A stretch of 64,000 bases of DNA from CAZMXS01 sp964570325 (GTDB lineage: Bacteria; Verrucomicrobiota; Kiritimatiellia; CAIQIC01; CAZMXS01). The position numbers and the translations under genes were made by a program. A model generated the notes under the pieces. That model saw only the letters and a program-made list of their open reading frames with translations, searched no databases and was not told where the DNA came from. This document shows, one piece after another, positions 26,125 through 34,658 of this stretch (the stretch's first letter is position 1; every line of letters starts with the position of its first letter). Location: the NCBI GenBank assembly GCA_964570325.1, contig CAZMXS010000003.1, forward strand, positions 62,001-126,000, given 5' to 3'.

Positions 26125-27032
26125 GCGCGCCCATCCCAAGCCGGTCCGGCGCGCCCGCGCCGGAGCGCGAGCAGGCCGTTCGCTATAGCTTGGTGATGGG
26201 ACTCGTCAACTTCTTCCCGCGGCTGGTTGCCGCCTGGCTGGCCGACTCCGCCACGCTTTACACTGACGCGCTGCGCAGCGGCACCGAGACACTGGCCAAC
26301 CTGTTCTCCTGGCTGACGGTCCGCCGGCTGGCCCGCGGCGGGCGGGCGGACTTCGAGTACGGGCTGGGCAAACTGGAAAACCTGACCAGCGTCCTGATTG
26401 TCGGCGCGATGGCCGTCTCGGTCGTCATCATGGCCGCCAATAGCATCCACCGGCTGCTGCACCCGGCCCCGTTGCGCCGACTCGGATTGGGCATCGTGGT
26501 GGTGGTGCTGGCCGGCATCATCAATTATATTCTCTGGCAAAAGAGCCGGCAGGCGGCGCGAGCGGAGCCCTCGCCGTTGATGGAATCGCACTGGCGATTG
26601 ATGCGCAACAAATTCCTGGCCAACGCCTGCGTCCTCGCCGTGCTGCTGGCCGACCTGGCCAGCCACGGCCATGCACTGGCCCTCTATCTGGACCCGCTCG
26701 CCTCGCTGGGCCTGTGCGTTTTCATTGTGTTCAGCAACTATGGCATCCTCGCCGATTCCGTCGCGGCCCTGCTCGACAAGACGCTCGACGAGCGGCTCCA
26801 GATTGAGATTCTCAAGCACCTCGTGGTTTTCGAGCCGCACTACCGTCAATTGCACGGGGTCCGGTCGCGCCGTTCAGGCAAAGACATTTTCATCGAAATC
26901 TACCTGGAGTTCGAGGGGGACCGCCGGATGGCGGAGATCCAGGACACGGCAGATGCCATGCGGGCAGCGTTGGAGCAAGCCATCCCCGGCAGCCACGCGG
27001 CGATCGTACCGACCCGGCGCACGCCGGCATGA
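26121..27032 (+). CDS. Cation-diffusion-facilitator-like membrane protein with altered metal site
   Basis: A 303-aa protein with six predicted membrane segments and a C-terminal cytoplasmic ferredoxin-like domain (KDIFIEIYLEFEGDRRMAEI). The overall fold is CDF (LADSATLYTDALRSGTETLANL, DFEYGLGKLENL). The TM2 HxxxD metal pair reads R52-SGT-E56, and the TM5 HxxxD pair reads about K164-FLA-N168. The canonical residues are intact in the other CDF of this window (38591). Transport of zinc or iron by the known mechanism is therefore doubtful. It is coupled by ATGA to the patatin gene. Could be a sensor, a transporter for another ion, or a divergent exporter. Confidence 0.82.
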   Translation: MSAPIPSRSGAPAPEREQAVRYSLVMGLVNFFPRLVAAWLADSATLYTDALRSGTETLANLFSWLTVRRLARGGRADFEYGLGKLENLTSVLIVGAMAVSVVIMAANSIHRLLHPAPLRRLGLGIVVVVLAGIINYILWQKSRQAARAEPSPLMESHWRLMRNKFLANACVLAVLLADLASHGHALALYLDPLASLGLCVFIVFSNYGILADSVAALLDKTLDERLQIEILKHLVVFEPHYRQLHGVRSRRSGKDIFIEIYLEFEGDRRMAEIQDTADAMRAALEQAIPGSHAAIVPTRRTPA

Positions 27033-27186
27033 GCCATGCGGTTCGATAAGGTCTTGAATCTTTAACACAAAGAGCGGCGATGGTAGTTTCTTGCAAGGGA
27101 CTACCAACTCAACTGGCGTAACTTGACGGGCACAACTAGAATTTTTTCTTTCGCTTGGTTGATCGTTAGTCTATGTTCTTGTTTGT

Positions 27187-28002
27187 ATGACAACCAGGGA
27201 ATTCGCAGGCTATTCCATTATCCGCAATTTGGCCGGCGGCGGGCTGACCCGTCTGTACGTGGCGCGCGACGCCCAACAAAACCGTGTCGTCATCCGCCAA
27301 TTAACGGAAGACTCGGCGCGCAACCGGCACATCAAAAAAAACTTCTTCCATAGCGCCGAGATTCTCTCCAAATTGCGGCATCCGAATATCATCCGCTTCA
27401 TCTCCGCCGGCTACCAGGACAAGATTCCGTTCATGGTGCTGGATTACGTCGAATCCCGCACTTTGCGCGAACTTATCCTGCAGCGGGACGCATTGTTGGC
27501 CAATAATGTGTTGTCTTTCATGCGCCAGTTGGCCGCCGCGCTGTATTACATCCACTCGAATCATTACCTGCACCTCGATTTCAAACCGGAGAACATCCTC
27601 GTGGCCAACGACGGCCATGTGTACGTCATTGATTTCGACCTCGCGATGCGCATTCCGCGCTGGTGGTGGAACCGGAAGATCCGGCAGTTGCCGGGCACGC
27701 CCTCTTACATGGCGCCGGAAATGCAAAAGGAACGGCTGGTGGACGAGCGCTCCGATATTTACAGCTTCGGCGTCACCTGTTATGAGATGGTCACCTATCA
27801 CAAGCCGTTTGAGGCTGACAAGATCGAGAAGGCGCGCGCTGACCAGCTTGATCCAAATGTTCCGCCAATCAAGCCGCGCCAGCACAACTCCGCTATCCCG
27901 GCCGCGTTGGAATCCCTTATCCTCAAGTGCCTGGCAAAGAAACCGGAGGATCGGTATCCCTCAATGAGCCTGGTCATCCGCGATCTGGAAGCGATGATAT
28001 GA
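27187..28002 (+). CDS. Atypical Hanks-type Ser/Thr protein kinase (possible pseudokinase)
   Basis: A 271-aa kinase domain with no membrane segment. Gly-rich loop LAGGGLTRLYVARD is seen, but the beta-3 Lys of VAIK is Arg37 (VVIR). The alpha-C Glu58 is present. The catalytic loop reads H129-LDFKPEN136 (HRD becomes HLD), and the Mg loop is D149-F-D rather than DFG. The APE motif (176-178) and DxxSFG helix are normal. The catalytic Asp131, Lys133, Asn136 and Asp149 remain. It overlaps the LysM-transpeptidase gene by ATGA, so it probably regulates cell-wall modification, perhaps through binding rather than phosphorylation. It has a 154-bp upstream gap with room for its own promoter. Confidence 0.88.
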   Translation: MTTREFAGYSIIRNLAGGGLTRLYVARDAQQNRVVIRQLTEDSARNRHIKKNFFHSAEILSKLRHPNIIRFISAGYQDKIPFMVLDYVESRTLRELILQRDALLANNVLSFMRQLAAALYYIHSNHYLHLDFKPENILVANDGHVYVIDFDLAMRIPRWWWNRKIRQLPGTPSYMAPEMQKERLVDERSDIYSFGVTCYEMVTYHKPFEADKIEKARADQLDPNVPPIKPRQHNSAIPAALESLILKCLAKKPEDRYPSMSLVIRDLEAMI

Positions 28003-28910
28003 CCGATATTTTTGTGCGCCGGGACCGCCCACGCCGCGGCCGGGTCTTTTTCCTGATGGTTCTGTTGCTGCTGGCCGCGGCGGCTGTGGCGGTTTTCTAC
28101 TGGCCCAAGCGCCCCGCGCCGGCCGCACCGGAACCGCTGACGGACGCCCCCACCCCAAGCCTGCCGGCGGCGCCGTCACCCGCCCCGGCGCCGGCGGCGG
28201 CGCCGGACATCGGTCTGGCCCAGCTCGCCGAGGCCCGCCGCCTCCGCGCCGCGGAGGATCTGGCGGCCGCCCGCGACCTGTGCTTCGCCATTCTGGACCA
28301 GTCCTCCAACGCCGTCGCCCGCGCCGAGGCCGAAAACCTGCTCGGCGAAATCCACATCCTGCTCATCACCACACCGCGCGCCATGCCCGAGAAAGTCGAG
28401 CACACCGTCGCCAGCGGCGATTCGCTCGGCAGCCTGGCCCGGCAATACGGCACGACCATCGAGCTGATCCAGAAAAGCAACGGGATCAGCGGCCAGATCA
28501 TCCGGCTGGGCGACCGCCTGCGAATCCTCAACGGCAAGTTTGCCATCCGGGTGGACAAGACGCGCAATACGCTGGTGCTGACGCTGAATGACCGCTTCTT
28601 CAAGCGTTACCGCGTCGGCACCGGCCAGTTCGGCCGCACGCCGGGCGGCGCATACGTGATTGAGGACCGCATCCCCCAGCCCACCTGGTGGCGGCCTGAC
28701 GGCAAGGAAATCCCCTACGGCGACACCAACAACTTGCTCGGCACACACTGGCTGAAGCTGAATGTCCGCGGTTACGGCATCCACGGCACGTGGGAGCCGG
28801 AGACCATCGGCAAACAATCCAGCGCCGGCTGCATCCGGCTGCTGAACAGCGACATCGAAGAGCTGTATACCATTGTCCCCGTCGGGACACCCGTAGTCAT
28901 CGCGGAGTAG
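27999..28910 (+). CDS. LysM and L,D-transpeptidase (YkuD) protein
   Basis: A 303-aa envelope protein. The N-terminal anchor helix is at residues 15-34 (RVFFLMVLLLLAAAAVAVFY), then a Pro/Ala-rich linker (35-70). A short helical repeat (75-125) is TPR-like. LysM spans about 133-178 (VASGDSLGSLARQYGTTIELI) and the YkuD domain about 180-303. Catalytic residues: His262 in YGIHGTWEP and Cys278 in QSSAGCIRL. Such enzymes make 3-3 cross-links in peptidoglycan or attach proteins to it. The start ATG overlaps the kinase stop, so kinase and enzyme are coupled. Confidence 0.93.
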   Translation: MTDIFVRRDRPRRGRVFFLMVLLLLAAAAVAVFYWPKRPAPAAPEPLTDAPTPSLPAAPSPAPAPAAAPDIGLAQLAEARRLRAAEDLAAARDLCFAILDQSSNAVARAEAENLLGEIHILLITTPRAMPEKVEHTVASGDSLGSLARQYGTTIELIQKSNGISGQIIRLGDRLRILNGKFAIRVDKTRNTLVLTLNDRFFKRYRVGTGQFGRTPGGAYVIEDRIPQPTWWRPDGKEIPYGDTNNLLGTHWLKLNVRGYGIHGTWEPETIGKQSSAGCIRLLNSDIEELYTIVPVGTPVVIAE

Positions 28911-28927
28911 AACGGAGGAATGGCGCC

Positions 28928-29974
28928 GTGCCCCCGTATACATTGCCTTTTGAAAAGCCGGTTCTGGAACTGGAAAGCAAGCTGAAGGAACTGCGCGTCT
29001 TCAGCCAGACCCAGAACATTGATGTCTCGCTCGAAATCGAGCGCATGGACAAGAAAATCCTTGAAACCCGGCGCAAGATATATGCCAACCTGACGCCGTG
29101 GCAGAAGGTGCTCGTCGCGCGCCACCCGCTGCGCCCCTACACCGCCGACTACGTGCGCGAGATGTGCGCGGACTTTACTGAATTGCACGGCGACCGCCTA
29201 TATGCGGACGACCGCGCCATCATTGGCGGGTTCGCCCGAATCGGCGACCAATCGGTTATGTTGATCGGCACGCAGAAGGGGCGCGACACCAAGAGCAATC
29301 TGGAATGCAATTTCGGCTGCGCCTACCCGGAGGGCTATCGCAAGGCCCTGCGCCTGATGAAGCTTGCCGCCAAGTTCAATGTGCCGATCGTCACGTTGAT
29401 TGACACGCCGGGGGCCTACCCCGGTATCGAATCCGAGGAGCGGCACATCGCCGAAGCGATTGCGGTGAACCTGCGCGAGATGTTCACACTTCCCGTGCCG
29501 ATTATCGTCACGATCATCGGCGAGGGCGGCAGCGGCGGCGCGCTGGGCATCGGCGTCGGGGACCGCGTCCTCGTGCTCGAATACGCTTATTACTCCGTCA
29601 TCTCGCCCGAAGGTTGCGCCGCCATCCTGTGGAAGGATCGCGCCTTCGCCGATAAAGCCGCCGCGGCGCTGAAGCTGACCTCGGCCGATCTGCTGGCCGC
29701 GCACCTGGCAGACGAGATTGTCCCCGAACCTCCGGGGGGCGCGCACACCAATCCCAAGGCGATGGCCGCCACGCTCCAGGAATATCTGTTGAAGCATCTG
29801 GCCGAATTGAAAGCGGTTCCGCCGGCGACGTTACTGCAACTGCGCTACGAGAAGTTCCGCGCCATGGGTGTGTTCGGTGAAGCCGCGCAGCCGAAATCGG
29901 AAGCGGCACAGGAAGCCGAGGCCGCTCCGGAACCGGCAACCACCGCGGTTGATGGGCCGCCAACCAAGGCGTAA
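28928..29974 (+). CDS. accA: Acetyl-CoA carboxylase carboxyltransferase subunit alpha
   Basis: A 348-aa protein from a GTG start placed 10 bp after GGAGG (28913-28917). A nearby ATG at 28922 is out of frame. Family signatures: FEKPVLELESKLKELR at the N-terminus, RHPLRPYTADYV, VTLIDTPGAYPGIESEERH, IIGEGGSGGALGIGVGD, YSVISPEGCAAILWKD. It transfers carboxyl from carboxybiotin to acetyl-CoA together with AccD, the first step of fatty-acid synthesis. The last 30-odd residues are an Ala/Glu/Pro tail beyond the usual length. It lies 17 bp behind the transpeptidase gene, so it is likely on the same transcript. The biotin genes at 35-42 kb supply its cofactor. Confidence 0.96.
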   Translation: MPPYTLPFEKPVLELESKLKELRVFSQTQNIDVSLEIERMDKKILETRRKIYANLTPWQKVLVARHPLRPYTADYVREMCADFTELHGDRLYADDRAIIGGFARIGDQSVMLIGTQKGRDTKSNLECNFGCAYPEGYRKALRLMKLAAKFNVPIVTLIDTPGAYPGIESEERHIAEAIAVNLREMFTLPVPIIVTIIGEGGSGGALGIGVGDRVLVLEYAYYSVISPEGCAAILWKDRAFADKAAAALKLTSADLLAAHLADEIVPEPPGGAHTNPKAMAATLQEYLLKHLAELKAVPPATLLQLRYEKFRAMGVFGEAAQPKSEAAQEAEAAPEPATTAVDGPPTKA

Positions 29975-29985
29975 CCGCCAAACTC

Positions 29986-30022
29986 CCGCGCGGCCATTGG
30001 TCTTTCCACGCATGCCGCGCGG
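29986..30022. terminator. GC-rich hairpin between convergent accA and the 1493-aa gene
   Basis: CCGCGCGGC (29986-29994) pairs with GCCGCGCGG (30014-30022), with a 19-nt loop. There is no clear T-run on either side, so it may end transcription weakly or only protect the mRNA ends. Confidence 0.3.
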
Positions 30023-30026
30023 CGGC

Positions 30027-33000
30027 TCACAACGGCCAATTGCGGTCGCTGAAGCGCACGCCAATCTTGTAGTAGCGGCCGGTGACAGCCGGGCTGTCAT
30101 GATCCACGATGGATTGGAGCGAACCGTTGCCGGCCAGGCCATTCGTGTTCAGCAGCCGCCATTGGGCATTGATCAAATTCGGAGACCAGAGGACCGAGTA
30201 AACGCGGCCGGTCACCGTGGCCAACCAGATTGCCGCTTGATCCGCCATTCCCGCGTACTCGCAACTGTCCACTGCCGGCCGCGAGTTGGCGTCGTTGGGC
30301 CGCGTCCCGGCCACGTACTCCTGCCAGTTGTTGAATCCATCGAAGTCACCATCGGCCTGCGGATTCAGCCCCGTGTAGCTGCCGGAATAATCAATCTCAA
30401 ACCGGTCGGACAGACCGTTGTTGTCAATGTCATAATCGTCATCCATCGTGTATCCGGCAGCCTGCTCGTTCTGGTAAAGGTTTTCGCCGTCCGCCGCGCG
30501 AATGGTTACATCCACCTGCGCGCGCCCGGCAATGTTCCGTAGGAAGTACCAGTCACACGGCTCATACATGCGCCCGGTATGATCCACGCGCTGTCCATAC
30601 GGCATGACGTACACGTTCGTCACCACCCAGCACGCGCCCGCATTCAAAATCTGGCCGGTCCAGCGCGCCTCAAAATCACCGCAAAGGCGATCGCCCTGGC
30701 GCGTATGCGCGCTCCACAATCCGGGGACATGCGGCGAAGCGTCCCACCACCAAGTGGTTGCGCCATACTCCTGCACCGCCTGAATCGTCAGGCCGGTCAC
30801 GGCCGCCGCCGTCAGGTTTTCAATCGTCAAAATATTGGTGACGACATCGCCTGGATTGAAAAGCGGCAAGCCTTCCAGGTCCACCTGGGGCGCGCCGGTT
30901 ACGCGCGCGCTAATCCGCACAGGCGCGCGCAGCGAACGCATTTTCATCACGCTCAAACCGACGCCCGGCGCCGGCACGTCAAACCCCACCGCCACGATGC
31001 CCGTCCGCCCGACAGTTGGAAAATCCGACCAGGGAATGTCAATCCGCCGGGCCGTGGAAACCAGCCGATCAATGTAATTGGTCAAAACCACCCGGTTGGT
31101 CACCCCCGCACTGTCGCCGACCCACACCTGCGCCCCCGCCGCGGCCGGCCCGCCGGCCGCCTGAAATCGCAACAAATTGTGATTGGTCACGCACACCGGC
31201 ACGGCGCTGGTCCAGTATAAGCCGGGGATATTCGTGCCGGCGTTATGAGGCAACCCTTGCGCCGGGCCCACCAGCAACCGCGCGTTGGACACATCGAACC
31301 CCAGCTTGCCGCCTTCCTCACGGCGGGCGGTCGCCTTGATGTAGTACGCGCCGGGCGGTATCGCGGTGATGTCCCAGTCATAGACCGCCCGATGGCTGTT
31401 GGTATCCACGCTGAGCGGTCCGTTCGTGTTGATCAAGCGCCAGGCGTCGTCCCGCCCGTTGCCGTAATAAAGGTCCGCCAGCAGCGGGCGCTCATGGCCG
31501 TCCGTCGCCTGGCATTCAATGCGATAGGTGTTCACACCCCAGTTATCGCCGCCGTCAGTCTCATTTGGCTGAACAACCCGGACGCCGGGCGCGTAGAGCG
31601 CGCGATAGCGGTAGCGATAACGCAAGTGCTCGCCCTCGGCAACGTCACCAACCAGTTGGCAGGTGACGTTGATATTATCGGCGATTTCCGACCAGGTGTT
31701 GTTCTCATATACGTCCAGATTCAAGGCGCGCCCGCCGTCGTCCAGCATGGTGATTTCAAATGCGCTGGCGCGCTTGTAGGGGGCCTCGGTCGCGAACCCG
31801 TAGGAATCACGCCCGCGATCCTGCTGCATCAGATAGACCACGTCGTTGCTCGCGAAGCGAGACAGGGTCCGCTGGCAGATATTCGTTGGCGGGTTGAGCA
31901 CCTCGTGCGTGATCCATTCGCCGTCAGCGCGGCGGACCATCACGCAGTCAATGTCATGTCCCTCCGTACCGTCGTTGATGTTGGTGCTGCCGCGCCAGTG
32001 CATGGAAACCTGCGACCAGCAGGCCAGCGCGCCATGCTGAGTGGCCACCAGCGCCCGATTCGCCCAGATATCGGTCTCCATATCAATATAACAGCCGTTG
32101 CTGAGAGCCGCCTCATAGTCAAAGTGCATTTCCGTCCGCAGCGTGCCGATCCACCAGGCGTTGGTCTTGGAGCGGAACAATTGGTATGCTTCCAGGTAAC
32201 TGTCGTCCGGCGCATTGGTCGGCGTGGTCCGGGGCGCCCGCCGTATGTAAGCCTTGGGGATCAGCGGCGCGTCCTCCATTTGCTGGTAGAGCCCGAAGAT
32301 ATCCGCCGCCACCGGCCGAAAACTGCCCGCCATCACGCCGTCGTAATCCGTCATCCGGTAATAGCCGCACCCGCGGATGTTCAGCACCTCGGGGAACTGG
32401 ACCTCGCCCTCCTCGTTCGTGCCGCCGGCATGGCCAATCTTGAAGCCGACATGATAGGAAGCCGGCCCCGGCAGGCGATCCACACCGTCGTCATCCCGAA
32501 TTGAGCGCACCCCCGACGCGGCGTTCGGCCAGGTGAACAGATATTCCTCGTAGAAGCGCGGCGTCCAGTTGCCGGCCTCGAAGCCGTATAATTCGATCGG
32601 TTCGATGGTCGCGCTGCCGCGCGGGGACTGCGTGATGTACCAGTTCTCCACGTCGAGCAGATTGTGGAGCCAGCCGGCGCGCAATCCGACTTCATTGTGG
32701 TCCTGGTAGGTCAGATTCGGATAGTCCACCATCCCCCAGCAGGAGGTCTCCCCGGCCCAGCCCAGATGGATCTCCTGGCTCCGGATGGCCACATAATTGG
32801 AGACGGGACTGGGCGTGGCATAAAGCGCAATCCGGGCCGCCTTGATGTTGGCGGCCGGCCCGCCGGCCGGCACGCCATCGAGTACGAAATGCTTGCTCCA
32901 GACGGAATTGGTAAAGACGTTCGAGGAAAACGTCTCGGTGAACACGATGTTCAGCTTCGCCGGCCAGCCGCCGCTGCCGTCGGTTGTCAGGCGGCGCGGG

Positions 33001-34508
33001 AAATTGGTCAGATCGGAGCCGACCACATAGGTATACTCCAGTTCGCCGAACGGACCGCCGAATTCCGCGCTGCTGCCGTCCTTGACGCCGAGTGTGAAAT
33101 ACGGCGGATTGGTGTTGATCTCCGCCGGAACACCGCGTTCCGTGCCGGCATTTACGCCCCAGTAGGCGTACTGGTCGAACTCCAAAAAGCCGGGGCCGTT
33201 CGTGCCGAGTTCCGAAACCTCGATGACGTTGGTCGCCAGGAGCGGGGCGGTCCAGTTCTTCAGACTCTTGAAACGCCAGCCGGCGAAATTCACTTCAACG
33301 CTGGCGGGGCAATTGACGAAGTTCGTGTCATAACCGGGATAGCCAAAGGCGTTGAGCGGCGGATAATTCAACAACGGGATCGTGACCGCCGGGTTGGTGG
33401 CGATTGCTTCCGCCTCGCGGCGCAGATCAGTCAGGATATTGGTCGGCGGTTGCCAATCGTGGCCCGAACCTTTAAGCGAAATGGCATCCACATAGACATC
33501 CACCGTGCTGGTCGCCGCCCCACCGCCGGAATAACCGATGTACGCCACCTCCATCCGCGCCGTCGTCGTCCCCCCTTCGCCCTGCCCCTGGCGCCAAAGC
33601 TGCACGTCGTCGAAATAGACCGTCGCCGCCGCGGCGCCGCCCACTACGTCGCCACAGACCATGCAACGGTAAACGTACGTGCCGGAATTGGTGATGACCG
33701 CCGTGAAAACAAGATTGGTCCAACCGGCCGCGGCGCCGCCGGCTTCCAGCACGCTCTCGAAGTCGCAATCGCCGTCGTTGCGCTCGAGTTTGATGCCGGC
33801 CACCGCCCAACCGGCGGTCTTCTCGAAGCGGACCGGGTTCATCCGCGCACTGGCCTGCACGACGTCCCCCGACTCCAGCGCCAGTTCCTGGTAGACCTGG
33901 TTCCAACTCCACTTGTTAGTCCAGGCCCCGCCCAGTTCCAGCGCATAATCGCCACGCGCCACCACTTTCGTCTGAACGACAGGCGTCAGGTCATCGCAAC
34001 CACGCAGCCAGCGGTCCAGCGTCCCCGATTCGAATCCGTTGTCCACCACGCCAAACAGCCGGGCTCGCAGCCAGAAAAAATCCCAGGCGTTGGTCGCGGT
34101 CCACACCTTGCCGGTCGCGCCGAAAGCGCCCGTCAGCACGGCCTGGACATAACCGGTGGCGCCCGCCGCGGAATGCGCGGCGGTCTGCCAGCGCGCGAAT
34201 CCCAGCACCTCCAGTTCGTCGCCGCCCGTGACGACGATTTCCTGGCCCAGCGTATTCGTGATCCACTGATCGGCGGCGAACGCGCCGTGAATCCGGCCGG
34301 CGTAGTTTCGGTTGAACGTGTGGTTCGTGGTCACGCTGACCGCCAGCGGCCCAGCATGGGTAACCCACCCCGCCAGCGATCCTTCCTCAAAATCCGGGTT
34401 GCGCAGGACCGCGGCCTCGGCGGCGGCAGCGCATACCACCGCCGCCATCAGTCCATGGCGCCACCACCGGCGCCAGCCATGACCCGGGCGCTGACAACTC
34501 ATTGCCAT
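30027..34508 (-). CDS. Very large secreted protein with CBM-like N-terminus and PVC-type C-terminus
   Basis: A 1493-aa exported protein. A long twin-basic signal region (RRWWRHGLMAAVVCAAAAEAA) is cut near residue 33. Residues about 35-320 hold two carbohydrate-binding-like modules (LRNPDFEEGSLAGWVTHAG; NGFESGTLDRWLRGCDD) ending in VYFDDVQLW. The large middle (about 330-1330) is beta-rich with many Trp and Tyr and matches nothing I can name. A Ca-binding EF-hand/thrombospondin-3-like stretch (DDDYDIDNNGLSDRFEID) comes next. The final 90 residues carry the PVC-type segment GRVYSVLWSPNLI. Likely cell-surface glycan binding or degradation, not proven. It is convergent with accA. Confidence 0.82.
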   Translation of the reverse strand: MAMSCQRPGHGWRRWWRHGLMAAVVCAAAAEAAVLRNPDFEEGSLAGWVTHAGPLAVSVTTNHTFNRNYAGRIHGAFAADQWITNTLGQEIVVTGGDELEVLGFARWQTAAHSAAGATGYVQAVLTGAFGATGKVWTATNAWDFFWLRARLFGVVDNGFESGTLDRWLRGCDDLTPVVQTKVVARGDYALELGGAWTNKWSWNQVYQELALESGDVVQASARMNPVRFEKTAGWAVAGIKLERNDGDCDFESVLEAGGAAAGWTNLVFTAVITNSGTYVYRCMVCGDVVGGAAAATVYFDDVQLWRQGQGEGGTTTARMEVAYIGYSGGGAATSTVDVYVDAISLKGSGHDWQPPTNILTDLRREAEAIATNPAVTIPLLNYPPLNAFGYPGYDTNFVNCPASVEVNFAGWRFKSLKNWTAPLLATNVIEVSELGTNGPGFLEFDQYAYWGVNAGTERGVPAEINTNPPYFTLGVKDGSSAEFGGPFGELEYTYVVGSDLTNFPRRLTTDGSGGWPAKLNIVFTETFSSNVFTNSVWSKHFVLDGVPAGGPAANIKAARIALYATPSPVSNYVAIRSQEIHLGWAGETSCWGMVDYPNLTYQDHNEVGLRAGWLHNLLDVENWYITQSPRGSATIEPIELYGFEAGNWTPRFYEEYLFTWPNAASGVRSIRDDDGVDRLPGPASYHVGFKIGHAGGTNEEGEVQFPEVLNIRGCGYYRMTDYDGVMAGSFRPVAADIFGLYQQMEDAPLIPKAYIRRAPRTTPTNAPDDSYLEAYQLFRSKTNAWWIGTLRTEMHFDYEAALSNGCYIDMETDIWANRALVATQHGALACWSQVSMHWRGSTNINDGTEGHDIDCVMVRRADGEWITHEVLNPPTNICQRTLSRFASNDVVYLMQQDRGRDSYGFATEAPYKRASAFEITMLDDGGRALNLDVYENNTWSEIADNINVTCQLVGDVAEGEHLRYRYRYRALYAPGVRVVQPNETDGGDNWGVNTYRIECQATDGHERPLLADLYYGNGRDDAWRLINTNGPLSVDTNSHRAVYDWDITAIPPGAYYIKATARREEGGKLGFDVSNARLLVGPAQGLPHNAGTNIPGLYWTSAVPVCVTNHNLLRFQAAGGPAAAGAQVWVGDSAGVTNRVVLTNYIDRLVSTARRIDIPWSDFPTVGRTGIVAVGFDVPAPGVGLSVMKMRSLRAPVRISARVTGAPQVDLEGLPLFNPGDVVTNILTIENLTAAAVTGLTIQAVQEYGATTWWWDASPHVPGLWSAHTRQGDRLCGDFEARWTGQILNAGACWVVTNVYVMPYGQRVDHTGRMYEPCDWYFLRNIAGRAQVDVTIRAADGENLYQNEQAAGYTMDDDYDIDNNGLSDRFEIDYSGSYTGLNPQADGDFDGFNNWQEYVAGTRPNDANSRPAVDSCEYAGMADQAAIWLATVTGRVYSVLWSPNLINAQWRLLNTNGLAGNGSLQSIVDHDSPAVTGRYYKIGVRFSDRNWPL

Positions 34509-34590
34509 GCGATTAACTTACCAGACTGGGAACGAGGTGTTAACGCCGCGTGGACAACATAAAAAAAGATCGTAAAAATATTTTTCCCTA

Positions 34591-34619
34591 TTGACGCCAT
34601 TCAACGCCGCGTTTTATAT
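34591..34619 (+). promoter_or_regulatory. Promoter upstream of kamA and the biotin genes
   Basis: TTGACG (34591-34596), a 17-bp spacer and TTATAT (34614-34619) form a sigma-70-like pair about 40 bp before the kamA start, in a very AT-rich gap. No lysine or biotin riboswitch fold is evident in the short leader. Confidence 0.5.
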
Positions 34620-34658
34620 CGTATTACGCGCACGCGTTGTTTGGAGAAATCAGCCACG

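Noticed and set aside
32664..34562. Long plus-strand frame opposite the 1493-aa secreted protein
   Set aside because: No start signal, no domain, and exact antisense overlap with a gene having a signal peptide and CBM-like motifs.
34509..34658. Lysine or biotin riboswitch ahead of kamA
   Set aside because: The leader after the likely promoter is only about 35 bp, too short for such a structure.
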